Below are positions 34,169 through 41,167 of a stretch of DNA of 57,712 bases, piece after piece (positions within the stretch are counted from its first letter, which is position 1; every line of letters begins with the position of its first letter). Both the position numbers and the translations under genes were made by a program. The notes beneath the pieces are model-generated. The model did no database searches. It was not told where the DNA came from and saw only the letters and a program-made list of their open reading frames with translations. The stretch comes from Clostridia bacterium (lineage in GTDB: Bacteria > Bacillota > Clostridia > TANB77 > CAG-508), in the NCBI GenBank assembly GCA_022797145.1, contig JAAWKA010000009.1:1-57712 (forward strand), written 5' to 3'.

Positions 34169-34699
34169 TTGAAAAAAAATAATTCAGAAATAAAATGGTT
34201 TTTTACAGTATTTATAGCCACCTTTTTATTATCTCTATTATTTTCGTACATATCATCAACAGCAATAAATGATATACCAGTAATGCTAGCAATACTTATA
34301 TTAGTATTAGTTATAGGAATAGGTATCTTATTTGATATTATAGGAGTAGCAGTAACAATAGCAGAAGAAGAAGAATTTCATGCAAGGGCAAGCAAAAAAA
34401 TACCAGGCTCTAAAACTGCAATTAATCTAATTAGAAATTCAGCAAAGGTTGCAAATATATGTGCAGATGTAATTGGAGATATATGTGGAGTATTAAGTGG
34501 AGCAATAAGTGCAATGGTATCATTAAAAATAATGCAAAAATATGGACTTAGTTTTGATATACAATTTTTTGTGAGTGCATTAGTAGCAGCTCTAACTGTA
34601 GGAGGTAAAGCTTTAGGAAAAAGCTTTGCAAAGAATAAAAATGGAAAAATAGTAGCAATTGTATCAAAAATATTAAACATATTTTATATAAAAAAATAG
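34169..34699 (+). CDS. oapA: OLE-associated protein OapA (DUF21/CorB-like membrane protein)
   Basis: The 176-residue membrane protein has hydrophobic segments near residues 10-30, 36-62, 85-115 and 120-145, with the signature FDIIGVAVTIAEEEEFHA…GSKTAINLIRN…ICADVIGDICGVLSG (shown in parts) of the CNNM/CorB-related family to which OapA belongs. OapA binds OLE RNA and places it at the membrane. The start is a TTG with AGGAGAAT. It sits directly after the RNA in the same transcript and ends at a strong terminator. Confidence 0.82.
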   Translation: MKKNNSEIKWFFTVFIATFLLSLLFSYISSTAINDIPVMLAILILVLVIGIGILFDIIGVAVTIAEEEEFHARASKKIPGSKTAINLIRNSAKVANICADVIGDICGVLSGAISAMVSLKIMQKYGLSFDIQFFVSALVAALTVGGKALGKSFAKNKNGKIVAIVSKILNIFYIKK

Positions 34700-34708
34700 A
34701 TTTTATTA

Positions 34709-34736
34709 TAAAAAGCTTAGTTAATATTAAGCTTTT
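34709..34736 (+). terminator. Terminator of OLE-oapA
   Basis: Arms AAAAGCTTA and TAAGCTTTTT with a short loop and T-run. Confidence 0.85.
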
Positions 34737-34790
34737 TATTTAAATTCTAAATAAAATTTAAATAAGAAATAAGTAAATTTAAAAAGATAT

Positions 34791-34818
34791 TGATAATCAT
34801 TATCATTTAATGTATAAT
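34791..34818 (+). promoter_or_regulatory. Fur box and -10 element of the rubredoxin-flavoenzyme gene
   Basis: TGATAATCATTATCA (34791-34805) is a perfect match to the 7-1-7 Fur consensus TGATAATnATTATCA. TATAAT follows at 34813-34818, so a bound repressor would block the -35 region. PerR boxes are similar (TTATAATnATTATAA) but match less well. Confidence 0.85.
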
Positions 34819-34882
34819 ATATAAAACTACATTAAAAGTGTAGAAATAATAAAGTTATTGAAATGATAAAAAAGGAGGAAAT

Positions 34883-36295
34883 ATGGCAAAATATAAATGT
34901 TTAGCTTGTGGCTATATTTATGATGAAGAAAAAGAAAAAATTAAATGGGAAGACTTACCGGAGGATTGGGTTTGCCCTCTTTGTAAAAGTCCTAAAAGTT
35001 ATTTTGAAAAAATTGAGGATACACAAAATATAGAAGTAACTAAAAAAGAGGAAGAAAATGATATAGGAGATTTAAGCTATGATAAGGACTTAATTAATGA
35101 AAGTCCAGATGTAGACAGTAATATGAAGATAATACATAAAATAGCTACAACAGGAGAGACAATAATTGAACCAATGTCTAGCAAAAAAGATATGTTATCT
35201 TGGGATGATATTTTAATATTAGGAGCACAATTAAATCCAATGCCACTAGATGAAAAGGCTGAGGTTAATACGACAACAATTATTGGAAAGAATGCAAAAA
35301 AACCAATGATAATAGAAAGTCCAATTTATATATCTCACATGTCATTTGGAGCATTATCTAGGGAAGCTAAAATAGCATTAGCAAAAGGGTCATGTATGGC
35401 AAAGACTGCTATGTGTAGCGGAGAAGGAGGAATACTTAAAGAAGAAAAGGAAGAATCATATAAATATATTTTTGAATATGTTCCTAATTTGTATAGTGTA
35501 ACAGATGAAAACTTAGAAAATTCTGATGCAATTGAAATAAAAATTGGACAGGGAACAAAACCTGGAATGGGAGGACATCTTCCAGCTCAGAAAGTAACAG
35601 AAGAAATAGCAAAAGTTAGAAACAAACCAATGGGCAAAGACATTATTAGTCCATCATGTTTTGAAAATATAAAAACAAAAGAAGACTTAAAAGAATTAGT
35701 AACTCAATTAAGACAAAGATCAAAAGGAAGACCAATAGGAATAAAAATAGCAGCAGGTAATATAGAAAAAGATTTAGAATGGATAGCATATGCACAGCCA
35801 GACTTTGTTACAATAGATGGAAGAGGAGGAGCAACAGGGGCAAGTCCTAAAATTATAAAAGATTCTACATCTATACCAACAATATATGCATTACACCGTG
35901 CTAGAAAGTTTATAAAAAATAATAATTTAGATATAGATTTAGTAATTACAGGTGGACTTAGAATTTCAAGTGATTTTGCAAAGGCTTTAGCAATGGGGGC
36001 AGATGCTATTGCAATTTCTTCGGCAGCATTAATGGCAATAGCTTGTCAGCAATATCGAATTTGTCAAAATGGGTATTGTCCATTAGGGGTAGCAACACAA
36101 GATGAAGAGCTAAGAAAAAGAATGCATATACAAACAAGTAGTAAGAGATTATATAATTATCTAAATGTTTCTTTAGAAGAATTAAAAACTTTTGCTAGAA
36201 TAACAGGAAATGATGATGTACACAAGTTAAATATAGATAATTTATGTACAACAAATTCCGAAATTTCAGAAAATACAGACATAAAGCATGCATAA
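34883..36295 (+). CDS. Rubredoxin-glutamate synthase-like FMN protein
   Basis: An N-terminal rubredoxin domain (residues 1-47) has the iron-binding pairs CLACGY and CPLCKSPKSYFE. It is followed by a glutamate-synthase large-subunit FMN barrel (HMSFGALSREAKIALAKGS, GQGTKPGMGGHLPA, IDGRGGATGASP, VITGGLRISSDFAKALAMGADA) with the Fe-S Cys cluster CRICQNGYCPLGVATQD written as ICQNGYCPLG. There is no glutaminase domain, so classical GOGAT activity is not expected from this subunit alone; an electron-transfer or alternative reductase role via rubredoxin is plausible. The Fur box upstream indicates induction on iron limitation. A stand-alone gene of 470 residues. Confidence 0.88.
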   Translation: MAKYKCLACGYIYDEEKEKIKWEDLPEDWVCPLCKSPKSYFEKIEDTQNIEVTKKEEENDIGDLSYDKDLINESPDVDSNMKIIHKIATTGETIIEPMSSKKDMLSWDDILILGAQLNPMPLDEKAEVNTTTIIGKNAKKPMIIESPIYISHMSFGALSREAKIALAKGSCMAKTAMCSGEGGILKEEKEESYKYIFEYVPNLYSVTDENLENSDAIEIKIGQGTKPGMGGHLPAQKVTEEIAKVRNKPMGKDIISPSCFENIKTKEDLKELVTQLRQRSKGRPIGIKIAAGNIEKDLEWIAYAQPDFVTIDGRGGATGASPKIIKDSTSIPTIYALHRARKFIKNNNLDIDLVITGGLRISSDFAKALAMGADAIAISSAALMAIACQQYRICQNGYCPLGVATQDEELRKRMHIQTSSKRLYNYLNVSLEELKTFARITGNDDVHKLNIDNLCTTNSEISENTDIKHA

Positions 36296-36402
36296 AAAGA
36301 AAGGTAAGTTATAAAGTAAACCTTAAAATGTTTATTTCATAGCTTGCTTTTCTTTTTATTTTATAATATAATTTCAAAAAATATTAAACAAGGAGAATTA
36401 AG

Positions 36403-38160
36403 ATGAAAGCCATAGATATAAGAAATAAATATTTGAAATTTTTTGAAAAGTATGGACATAAAGTAATACCAAGTGCTCCATTAGTGCCAGAAAATGACTC
36501 ATCAGTATTATTTACAACAGCAGGAATGCAACCATTAGTGCCATATTTATTAGGAGAAAAGCATCCAGAAGGAAGAAGAATAGTAGATTATCAAAAATGT
36601 TTAAGAACAGTAGATATAGATGAAGTGGGAGATAATAGACATTTAACATTTTTTGAAATGTTAGGAAATTGGTCATTAGGAGATTATTTTAAAGAAGATG
36701 CAATAAAAATGAGTTATGAATTCTTGACAAAAGAATTAAAAATACCAGTAGAAAAAATATTTGTAACATGCTTTAAAGGAGATGATGATGCACCATGTGA
36801 CGAAACATCAGAGAGGATATGGAAACAAGTAGGAATACCTAAGGAACATATATATTTTTTTGGAAAAGAAAACAATTGGTGGATTGCAGGTGAAGAAGGA
36901 CCTTGTGGGCCAGATACAGAAATGTTTTATGATACAGGCAAACCAGCATGTGGAGAAGAATGTGATCCTTCATGTGATTGTGGAAAGTATGTAGAAATAT
37001 GGAATAATGTATTTATGGAATATTATAAACAAAAAGATGGTACTTATGAAAAGCTAAAACAACAAAATGTAGATACAGGACTTGGGCTTGAAAGAATAAA
37101 TATGTTATTACAAGGAAAAGAAACCCCATATGACACAGAAATATTCAAACCAATAATGGATAAACTTATAGAGCTTCAAAAAATAGATAATATAAGTAGT
37201 AGAAGAATAATAGCAGAACATTTGCGTTCTAGTATGATGATGATCTGTGATGGAGTAAGACCAAGTAATATGGATAGAGGATATGTATTAAGAAGACTTA
37301 TTCGTAGAATGACAAGACATTTAAATAAATTACAAATAAACTTGGAGAATTTAGAAGAGCTAATAAAACTGAATGTAGAAATATTAGAGGAAATGTATCC
37401 AGAATTGGAACACAATAAAGAGGTAATAGAACAAGTAATATTAGAAGAAAAAAACAAATTTATAAAAACTTTACAACATGGAGAAAGAGAACTTGAAAAA
37501 GCAATAGAAAGAACCAAAAAAGAGAATAAAGATAAAATAGATGGGAATATTGTATTTAAACTATATGATACATATGGTTTTCCACCAGAATTAACTAATG
37601 ATTTAGCAAAAGAAAAAGGCTTAAAAATAGATATGAAAGAATTTGAAAAACTTTATAAAGAGCATCAGGATAAATCAAGAGCAGGAGCAGAGCAAAAGTT
37701 TAAAGGGGGACTTGCAGATCAAAATGAAAAAACTATAGAATATCATACAGCAACTCATTTATTGCATAAAGCTTTACAGATAGTTTTAGGAGAACATGCA
37801 AAACAAAAAGGTTCTAACATAACAGAAGAAAGACTAAGATTTGACTTTTCACATCCACAAAAAGTAACAAAAGAAGAGTTAGAAGAAGTAGAGAAGATAG
37901 TAAATGAACAAATACAAAAGGGATTAGAAGTAACTTGTAAAGAAATGACTATAGAAGAAGCCAAAAAAGATGGAGCAACAGGATTATTTGAAGAAAAATA
38001 TGGAGAAAAGGTAAAAGTATATTCAATAGGAGAATTTAGTAAAGAAATATGTGGAGGACCACATGTTACAAATACAAAGAATATGGGGACATTTAAAATA
38101 AAAAAAGAAGAAGCAAGTTCATCAGGCGTAAGACGTATTAAAGCAGTATTAATAAAATAA
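36403..38160 (+). CDS. alaS: Alanyl-tRNA synthetase, short form lacking C-Ala
   Basis: The class II catalytic core (FTTAGMQPLVPYLLG, FFEMLGNWSLGDYFK, GLGLERI), the tRNA-recognition helices and the editing domain with its metal ligands (HTATHLLHKAL, ICGGPHV) are all present. The protein ends at residue 585 right after KEEASSSGVRRIKAV, where most bacterial AlaRS (about 875 residues) continue into the DHHA1/C-Ala region. The clean stop and no remnants downstream suggest a naturally short, probably monomeric enzyme. It charges tRNA-Ala in the cytoplasm. It is followed by hinT after 24 bases. Confidence 0.95.
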   Translation: MKAIDIRNKYLKFFEKYGHKVIPSAPLVPENDSSVLFTTAGMQPLVPYLLGEKHPEGRRIVDYQKCLRTVDIDEVGDNRHLTFFEMLGNWSLGDYFKEDAIKMSYEFLTKELKIPVEKIFVTCFKGDDDAPCDETSERIWKQVGIPKEHIYFFGKENNWWIAGEEGPCGPDTEMFYDTGKPACGEECDPSCDCGKYVEIWNNVFMEYYKQKDGTYEKLKQQNVDTGLGLERINMLLQGKETPYDTEIFKPIMDKLIELQKIDNISSRRIIAEHLRSSMMMICDGVRPSNMDRGYVLRRLIRRMTRHLNKLQINLENLEELIKLNVEILEEMYPELEHNKEVIEQVILEEKNKFIKTLQHGERELEKAIERTKKENKDKIDGNIVFKLYDTYGFPPELTNDLAKEKGLKIDMKEFEKLYKEHQDKSRAGAEQKFKGGLADQNEKTIEYHTATHLLHKALQIVLGEHAKQKGSNITEERLRFDFSHPQKVTKEELEEVEKIVNEQIQKGLEVTCKEMTIEEAKKDGATGLFEEKYGEKVKVYSIGEFSKEICGGPHVTNTKNMGTFKIKKEEASSSGVRRIKAVLIK

Positions 38161-38184
38161 TTAAAAATTAGAAGAGAGGTAAAG

Positions 38185-38529
38185 ATGGAAGAATGTATAT
38201 TTTGTAAAATAGTAAATAAACAACTACCAGCAGAGATAATATATGAGGATGCTGAAATATTAGCATTTAGAGATATACAACCAGCAGCACCAATCCATAT
38301 ATTAATAATACCAAAGAAACATATTAAGTCATTAATAGAAATAGAAAAAGAAGATGAGATAACAATAGGAAAAATATATGGAATAATAAATAGTATTGCA
38401 GAAGAACAAGGAGTAAAGGAAAAAGGATATAGAGTGATAGTAAATTGTGGAAGAGATGGAGGACAAGAAGTACCACATTTACATTTCCACTTATTAGCAG
38501 GAAAAACATTAGGAGAAAAAATAGTGTAA
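38185..38529 (+). CDS. HIT-family nucleotide-binding hydrolase (HinT-like)
   Basis: The 114-residue protein starts ECIFCKIVNKQLPAEIIYED and ends with the histidine triad HLHFHLLAG, typical of HinT-like enzymes that hydrolyse adenosine phosphoramidates, including aminoacyl-AMP. Its position next to alaS fits that chemistry. An AGAGAGG site precedes the ATG. Confidence 0.93.
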   Translation: MEECIFCKIVNKQLPAEIIYEDAEILAFRDIQPAAPIHILIIPKKHIKSLIEIEKEDEITIGKIYGIINSIAEEQGVKEKGYRVIVNCGRDGGQEVPHLHFHLLAGKTLGEKIV

Positions 38530-38608
38530 ACCTCTATCAAAATAGAAAAATATGTGATATAATAAAAAAAGAGATATAACAAGAGATGAAAAAGTAGGAG
38601 GGAAAATT

Positions 38609-39289
38609 ATGTTTGATAATAAATATAGTAAATTTTTAACATTTATATTAATTGTAGCAATTATAGCAATTGTAGGATTAATTGGATTTATAGGATATGA
38701 CTTTTATAGAAAATATTATATAGATAAAGATGCAGAAGATTTTATGGCTTCATATGAACAAGATATGGCAAATACTATAATAGGAAGTAATACAATACAA
38801 AATTCAAATACAGTACCAACAGTGATAGACCCAGTTAATGAGGTAACTACAAGTATGGGAACTGGTAGCTCAAGTGGAAAAAAAACATATACTTATAAAG
38901 GATTTAATGTGCTAGGTTCAATAAATATACCAAAAACAGGAATAAATTATCCAATAATAGATACAGCATCAAAGAAAGGAATAGAAACATCAGTAGCATA
39001 TTTTTATGGACCAGGTCCAAACCAAGTAGGAAATACAACAATAGTTGGACATAACTACAGAAATGGAAGTTTTTTTGGAAAAAATAAAAGATTAGCAAAT
39101 GGAGATATAATATATATAACAGACAATTCTGGTGCAAAAATAAAATATACTATATATAATATATATACAACAACACCAGATGACGGAACATATTTAACAA
39201 GAGATACAAATGGAAAAAGAGAAGTATCATTATCAACATGTACAGATGATAGTAAAGGAAGACTTGTAATATGGGCAAGAGAGGGATAG
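38609..39289 (+). CDS. Sortase (class B/D-like transpeptidase)
   Basis: One N-terminal membrane segment (FLTFILIVAIIAIVGLIGFI) is followed by a low-complexity linker rich in Ser, Thr and Asn (residues 60-95). The sortase barrel has its catalytic His in TTIVGHNYRNG, the Cys in SLSTCTDD and the Arg in KGRLVIWARE. It would anchor sorting-motif proteins to the cell wall. No substrate with a sorting motif is adjacent. The 226 residues and GGAGGG ribosome site are normal. Confidence 0.92.
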   Translation: MFDNKYSKFLTFILIVAIIAIVGLIGFIGYDFYRKYYIDKDAEDFMASYEQDMANTIIGSNTIQNSNTVPTVIDPVNEVTTSMGTGSSSGKKTYTYKGFNVLGSINIPKTGINYPIIDTASKKGIETSVAYFYGPGPNQVGNTTIVGHNYRNGSFFGKNKRLANGDIIYITDNSGAKIKYTIYNIYTTTPDDGTYLTRDTNGKREVSLSTCTDDSKGRLVIWAREG

Positions 39290-39321
39290 AAGAAAAATAA
39301 CATAAAAATAGTTAAAAAATA

Positions 39322-39384
39322 TTGACAAAACAATATTATTTAGATAAAATATTAATTGCACTGTTGCATTGGTAACAGTGCAAA
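39322..39384 (+). promoter_or_regulatory. Promoter and leader hairpin of the tRNA operon
   Basis: TTGACA (39322-39327), 17 bases, TAAAAT (39345-39350). The transcript would start in the hairpin TTGCACTGTT/AACAGTGCAA (39357-39384), just before tRNA-His. Confidence 0.75.
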
Positions 39385-39386
39385 AC

Positions 39387-39464
39387 GGTGGATGTAGCGT
39401 AGTTGGTTAACGCGCCAGTTTGTGGCACTGGAGACCGTGGGTTCGAGTCCCATCTTCCACCCCA
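39387..39464 (+). tRNA. tRNA-His (GTG)
   Basis: A cloverleaf with anticodon GTG in the loop TTTGTGGC, the T-loop GTTCGAGTC, an encoded CCA end and the extra 5' G (39387) opposite C73 that marks tRNA-His. One U-U mismatch in the acceptor stem. Confidence 0.95.
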
Positions 39465-39476
39465 TAAAAAATATAT

Positions 39477-39551
39477 TGGGCTGTAGCCAAGCGGTAAGGC
39501 ACGTGACTTTGACTCACGCATGCGCTAGTTCGAATCTAGCCAGCCCAGCCA
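39477..39551 (+). tRNA. tRNA-Gln (TTG)
   Basis: A cloverleaf with anticodon TTG (ACTTTGACT), the T-loop GTTCGAATC, the acceptor TGGGCTG paired with CAGCCCA, and an encoded CCA. The usual companion of tRNA-His in Clostridia. Confidence 0.96.
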
Positions 39552-39558
39552 ATGAACT

Positions 39559-39596
39559 CCGTAAAAATGCTGAATTTTCAACATTTTTACGGTTTT
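39559..39596 (+). terminator. Terminator of the tRNA operon
   Basis: Arms CCGTAAAAATG and CATTTTTACGG followed by TTTTTT. Confidence 0.9.
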
Positions 39597-39599
39597 TTA

Positions 39600-39960
39600 T
39601 TATAATTTGTAGTACTAATTTTTAATTAAAATAGTTAATTTGAGTTCCAAAAATGTGTCTCAACAAGTAGGCAAGTAGATTTTTTCCCAGAAATAGAGAA
39701 TTTGAAAGGGGTTACATTTTTGACAGCCCAACCATTAAATAAATCGTAGAAATGTTGAAATATCAATATTTCTACGATTTATTTAATTCAAATTTTAATA
39801 TGATAATTTTTTATATTCTTTCCAATTATATTTGATAAATCATTTAATTTCTTTAAACATACTTTAATCTATCCAGTTTAAATAAATTATATTTAATTAT
39901 TAATTTGTTATACAGTGATATTACAAAATATTCTAAGAGACAATAAAAGACTAACAAAAG
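39600..39960. other. Gene-free region with one long hairpin
   Basis: No gene is visible. A strong dyad, AAATAAATCGTAGAAAT paired with ATTTCTACGATTTATTT, lies at about 39736-39786. It could be a second terminator or a small structured RNA. The remainder is AT-rich without recognisable elements. Confidence 0.5.
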
Positions 39961-39965
39961 TTAGC

Positions 39966-40112
39966 CTAGTAAGTAATTAAAGCTTTTTCTAATATATTTG
40001 AGATATCAGATAAGCTTGTATTATCTTCTTTAATAAAAAACACATAATCGTCTTCTGTATTTTTATAAACAGATACTGTAATAGTACCACATTTTTCTGT
40101 TGTAATTTCCAT
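39966..40112 (-). CDS. 48-residue protein of unknown function
   Basis: The ATG at 40112 has an excellent AAGGAGGAT ribosome site; the longer upstream frame has none. The small protein (MEITTEKCGTITVSVYKN…, ending LSDISNILEKALITY) appears to have two beta strands and a helix. The family is not recognised. Transcribed divergently from tlyA-recN through a region with paired Spo0A-like boxes. Confidence 0.6.
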   Translation of the reverse strand: MEITTEKCGTITVSVYKNTEDDYVFFIKEDNTSLSDISNILEKALITY

Positions 40113-40166
40113 ATTATCCTCCTTTTCTTTAGTTTTAGACAATATAACAAAATAATATAAAATATG

Positions 40167-40207
40167 CTGTCGAAATTTGAAATAAAAATAAAAAAATTTT
40201 TCGACAG
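40167..40207. promoter_or_regulatory. Pair of inverted Spo0A-type boxes
   Basis: CTGTCGAAATTT and AAATTTTTCGACAG (ends at 40207) are opposed, each containing a perfect TGTCGAA, in the divergent region between the 48-residue gene and tlyA. Two oriented 0A boxes 31 bases apart suggest sporulation-phase control of either gene. As RNA it would also make a hairpin. Confidence 0.55.
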
Positions 40208-40227
40208 ACAAAAAATAAATAAAATAC

Positions 40228-40274
40228 TTGACAAAATAAAAAAATATTATATAATATTAACGAACAAAAATTCG
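40228..40274 (+). promoter_or_regulatory. Promoter of tlyA-recN with LexA-like operator
   Basis: TTGACA (40228-40233), a 16-base spacer, TATAAT (40250-40255). CGAACAAAAATTCG at 40261-40274 is a palindromic site over the expected start of transcription; it differs from the Firmicutes LexA box CGAACnnnnGTTCG at one position. recN is an SOS gene in many bacteria, so LexA control is plausible. Confidence 0.6.
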
Positions 40275-40291
40275 TAAACATAGAGGTGGAA

Positions 40292-41102
40292 ATGAAAGAA
40301 AGAATAGATAATATACTAGTAAAAAAAGGATATTTTATTACAAGACAGAAAGCTAAATATGCGATAGAAAACAAAAATGTATATGTAGAAGGAAAATGTA
40401 TACAAAAAGTAAGTAAACTTTTTGAAGAAGAAGTTAAAATAGAAATAAGAGGGGAAACATTACCATTTGTGAGTAGAGGAGGACTAAAATTAGAAAAAGC
40501 AATAAAGATATTTTCTATAAACTTAAATAATAAAATTTGTATGGATATAGGAGCATCAACAGGAGGATTTACAGATTGCATGTTACAAAATGGTGCAAAA
40601 CTAATATATGCAATAGATGTAGGGCATAATCAGCTAGATGAAAAAATAAGGAGCAACCCAAAAGTGATTAATCAAGAAGGAACAAACATAAAACAAATAG
40701 ATACACAAAAACAGCCACAAGTAGAATTTATCACAATAGATGTTTCATTTATATCATTAACACAAATATTAGATAAAGCATATAAACTTTTAAAAGAAGA
40801 GGGAGAAATAGTTATACTAATAAAACCAGAATTTGAAGCAGGAAAAGGACATATAAATAAAAAACGGAGTTGTAAAAAATATAGAAGTTCATCAAAAAAT
40901 AATAGAAAAAGTACTTTTGTATGCAAATAGTTTAAAATTTAATATAGCGGATTTAGACTATTCACCAATTAAAGGACCAGCAGGAAATATAGAATATATA
41001 GCATATATGAAAAAAGATAATGTATATAAAAGTTTAGAACTATACAATATAAGAAAAAAAATAAAAAACGTAACAGAAAATGCAAAAAAAGGATTAAACT
41101 AA
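40292..41102 (+). CDS. tlyA: TlyA-family rRNA 2'-O-methyltransferase/hemolysin-like, requires +1 shift at CGG 40865
   Basis: The N-terminal S4 RNA-binding domain (RIDNILVKKGYFITRQKAKY) and FtsJ-type methyltransferase core (ICMDIGASTGGFTDCMLQNGA in parts: DIGASTGGFTDCML, VIDVSFISL-like TIDVSFISL, LIKPEFEAG) are present. At CGG 40865-40867 after GHINKK the frame would end in an unrelated tail. Read +1 it is GVVKNIEVHQKIIEKVLLYA, the family's KGGVVRDxxxH segment, then LDYSPIKGPAGNIEY, also conserved. The restored 269 residues match YqxC/TlyA. The ATG at 40292 has AGAGG. First gene of an operon with recN; argR and NAD kinase, often between them, are absent. Confidence 0.92.
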
Positions 41103-41126
41103 TATCTATAATTGTTAAATATAGGG

Positions 41127-41155
41127 AAAGGAGAGTATGATATTATAATTATCAT
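41127..41155 (+). promoter_or_regulatory. Hairpin/micro-ORF leader of recN
   Basis: A strong ribosome site (AAAGGAG, 41127-41133) drives a three-codon ORF (ATG ATA TTA TAA, 41137-41148) inside the hairpin ATGATA/TATCAT (41137-41155). The recN ATG follows 12 bases later without a site of its own. Same design as the recX leader. Confidence 0.5.
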
Positions 41156-41167
41156 ACAAAAAAATAA

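Noticed and set aside
34063..34251. 62-residue minus-strand open frame across the OLE RNA end and the oapA start
   Set aside because: No ribosome site; it overlaps the structured RNA and a recognised gene on the other strand.
37755..38582. 275-residue minus-strand open frame opposite alaS and hinT
   Set aside because: It is a shadow of two confidently identified plus-strand genes in A-rich sequence, with Ser/Phe/Ile-rich composition and no ribosome site.
20084..40867. Reassignment of CGG to another amino acid (such as Trp or Gln) instead of frameshifting
   Set aside because: A three-base reassignment would keep the zero frame, which in these genes runs into stops or nonsense; the conserved sequence is always in the +1 frame.
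20084..40867. Ordinary pseudogenes at all CGG sites
   Set aside because: The eight breaks are of one type, one phase and one residue, in otherwise perfectly conserved genes, including spoVT, recD2 and tlyA. Genuine remnants in the same window show mixed indels and stops.
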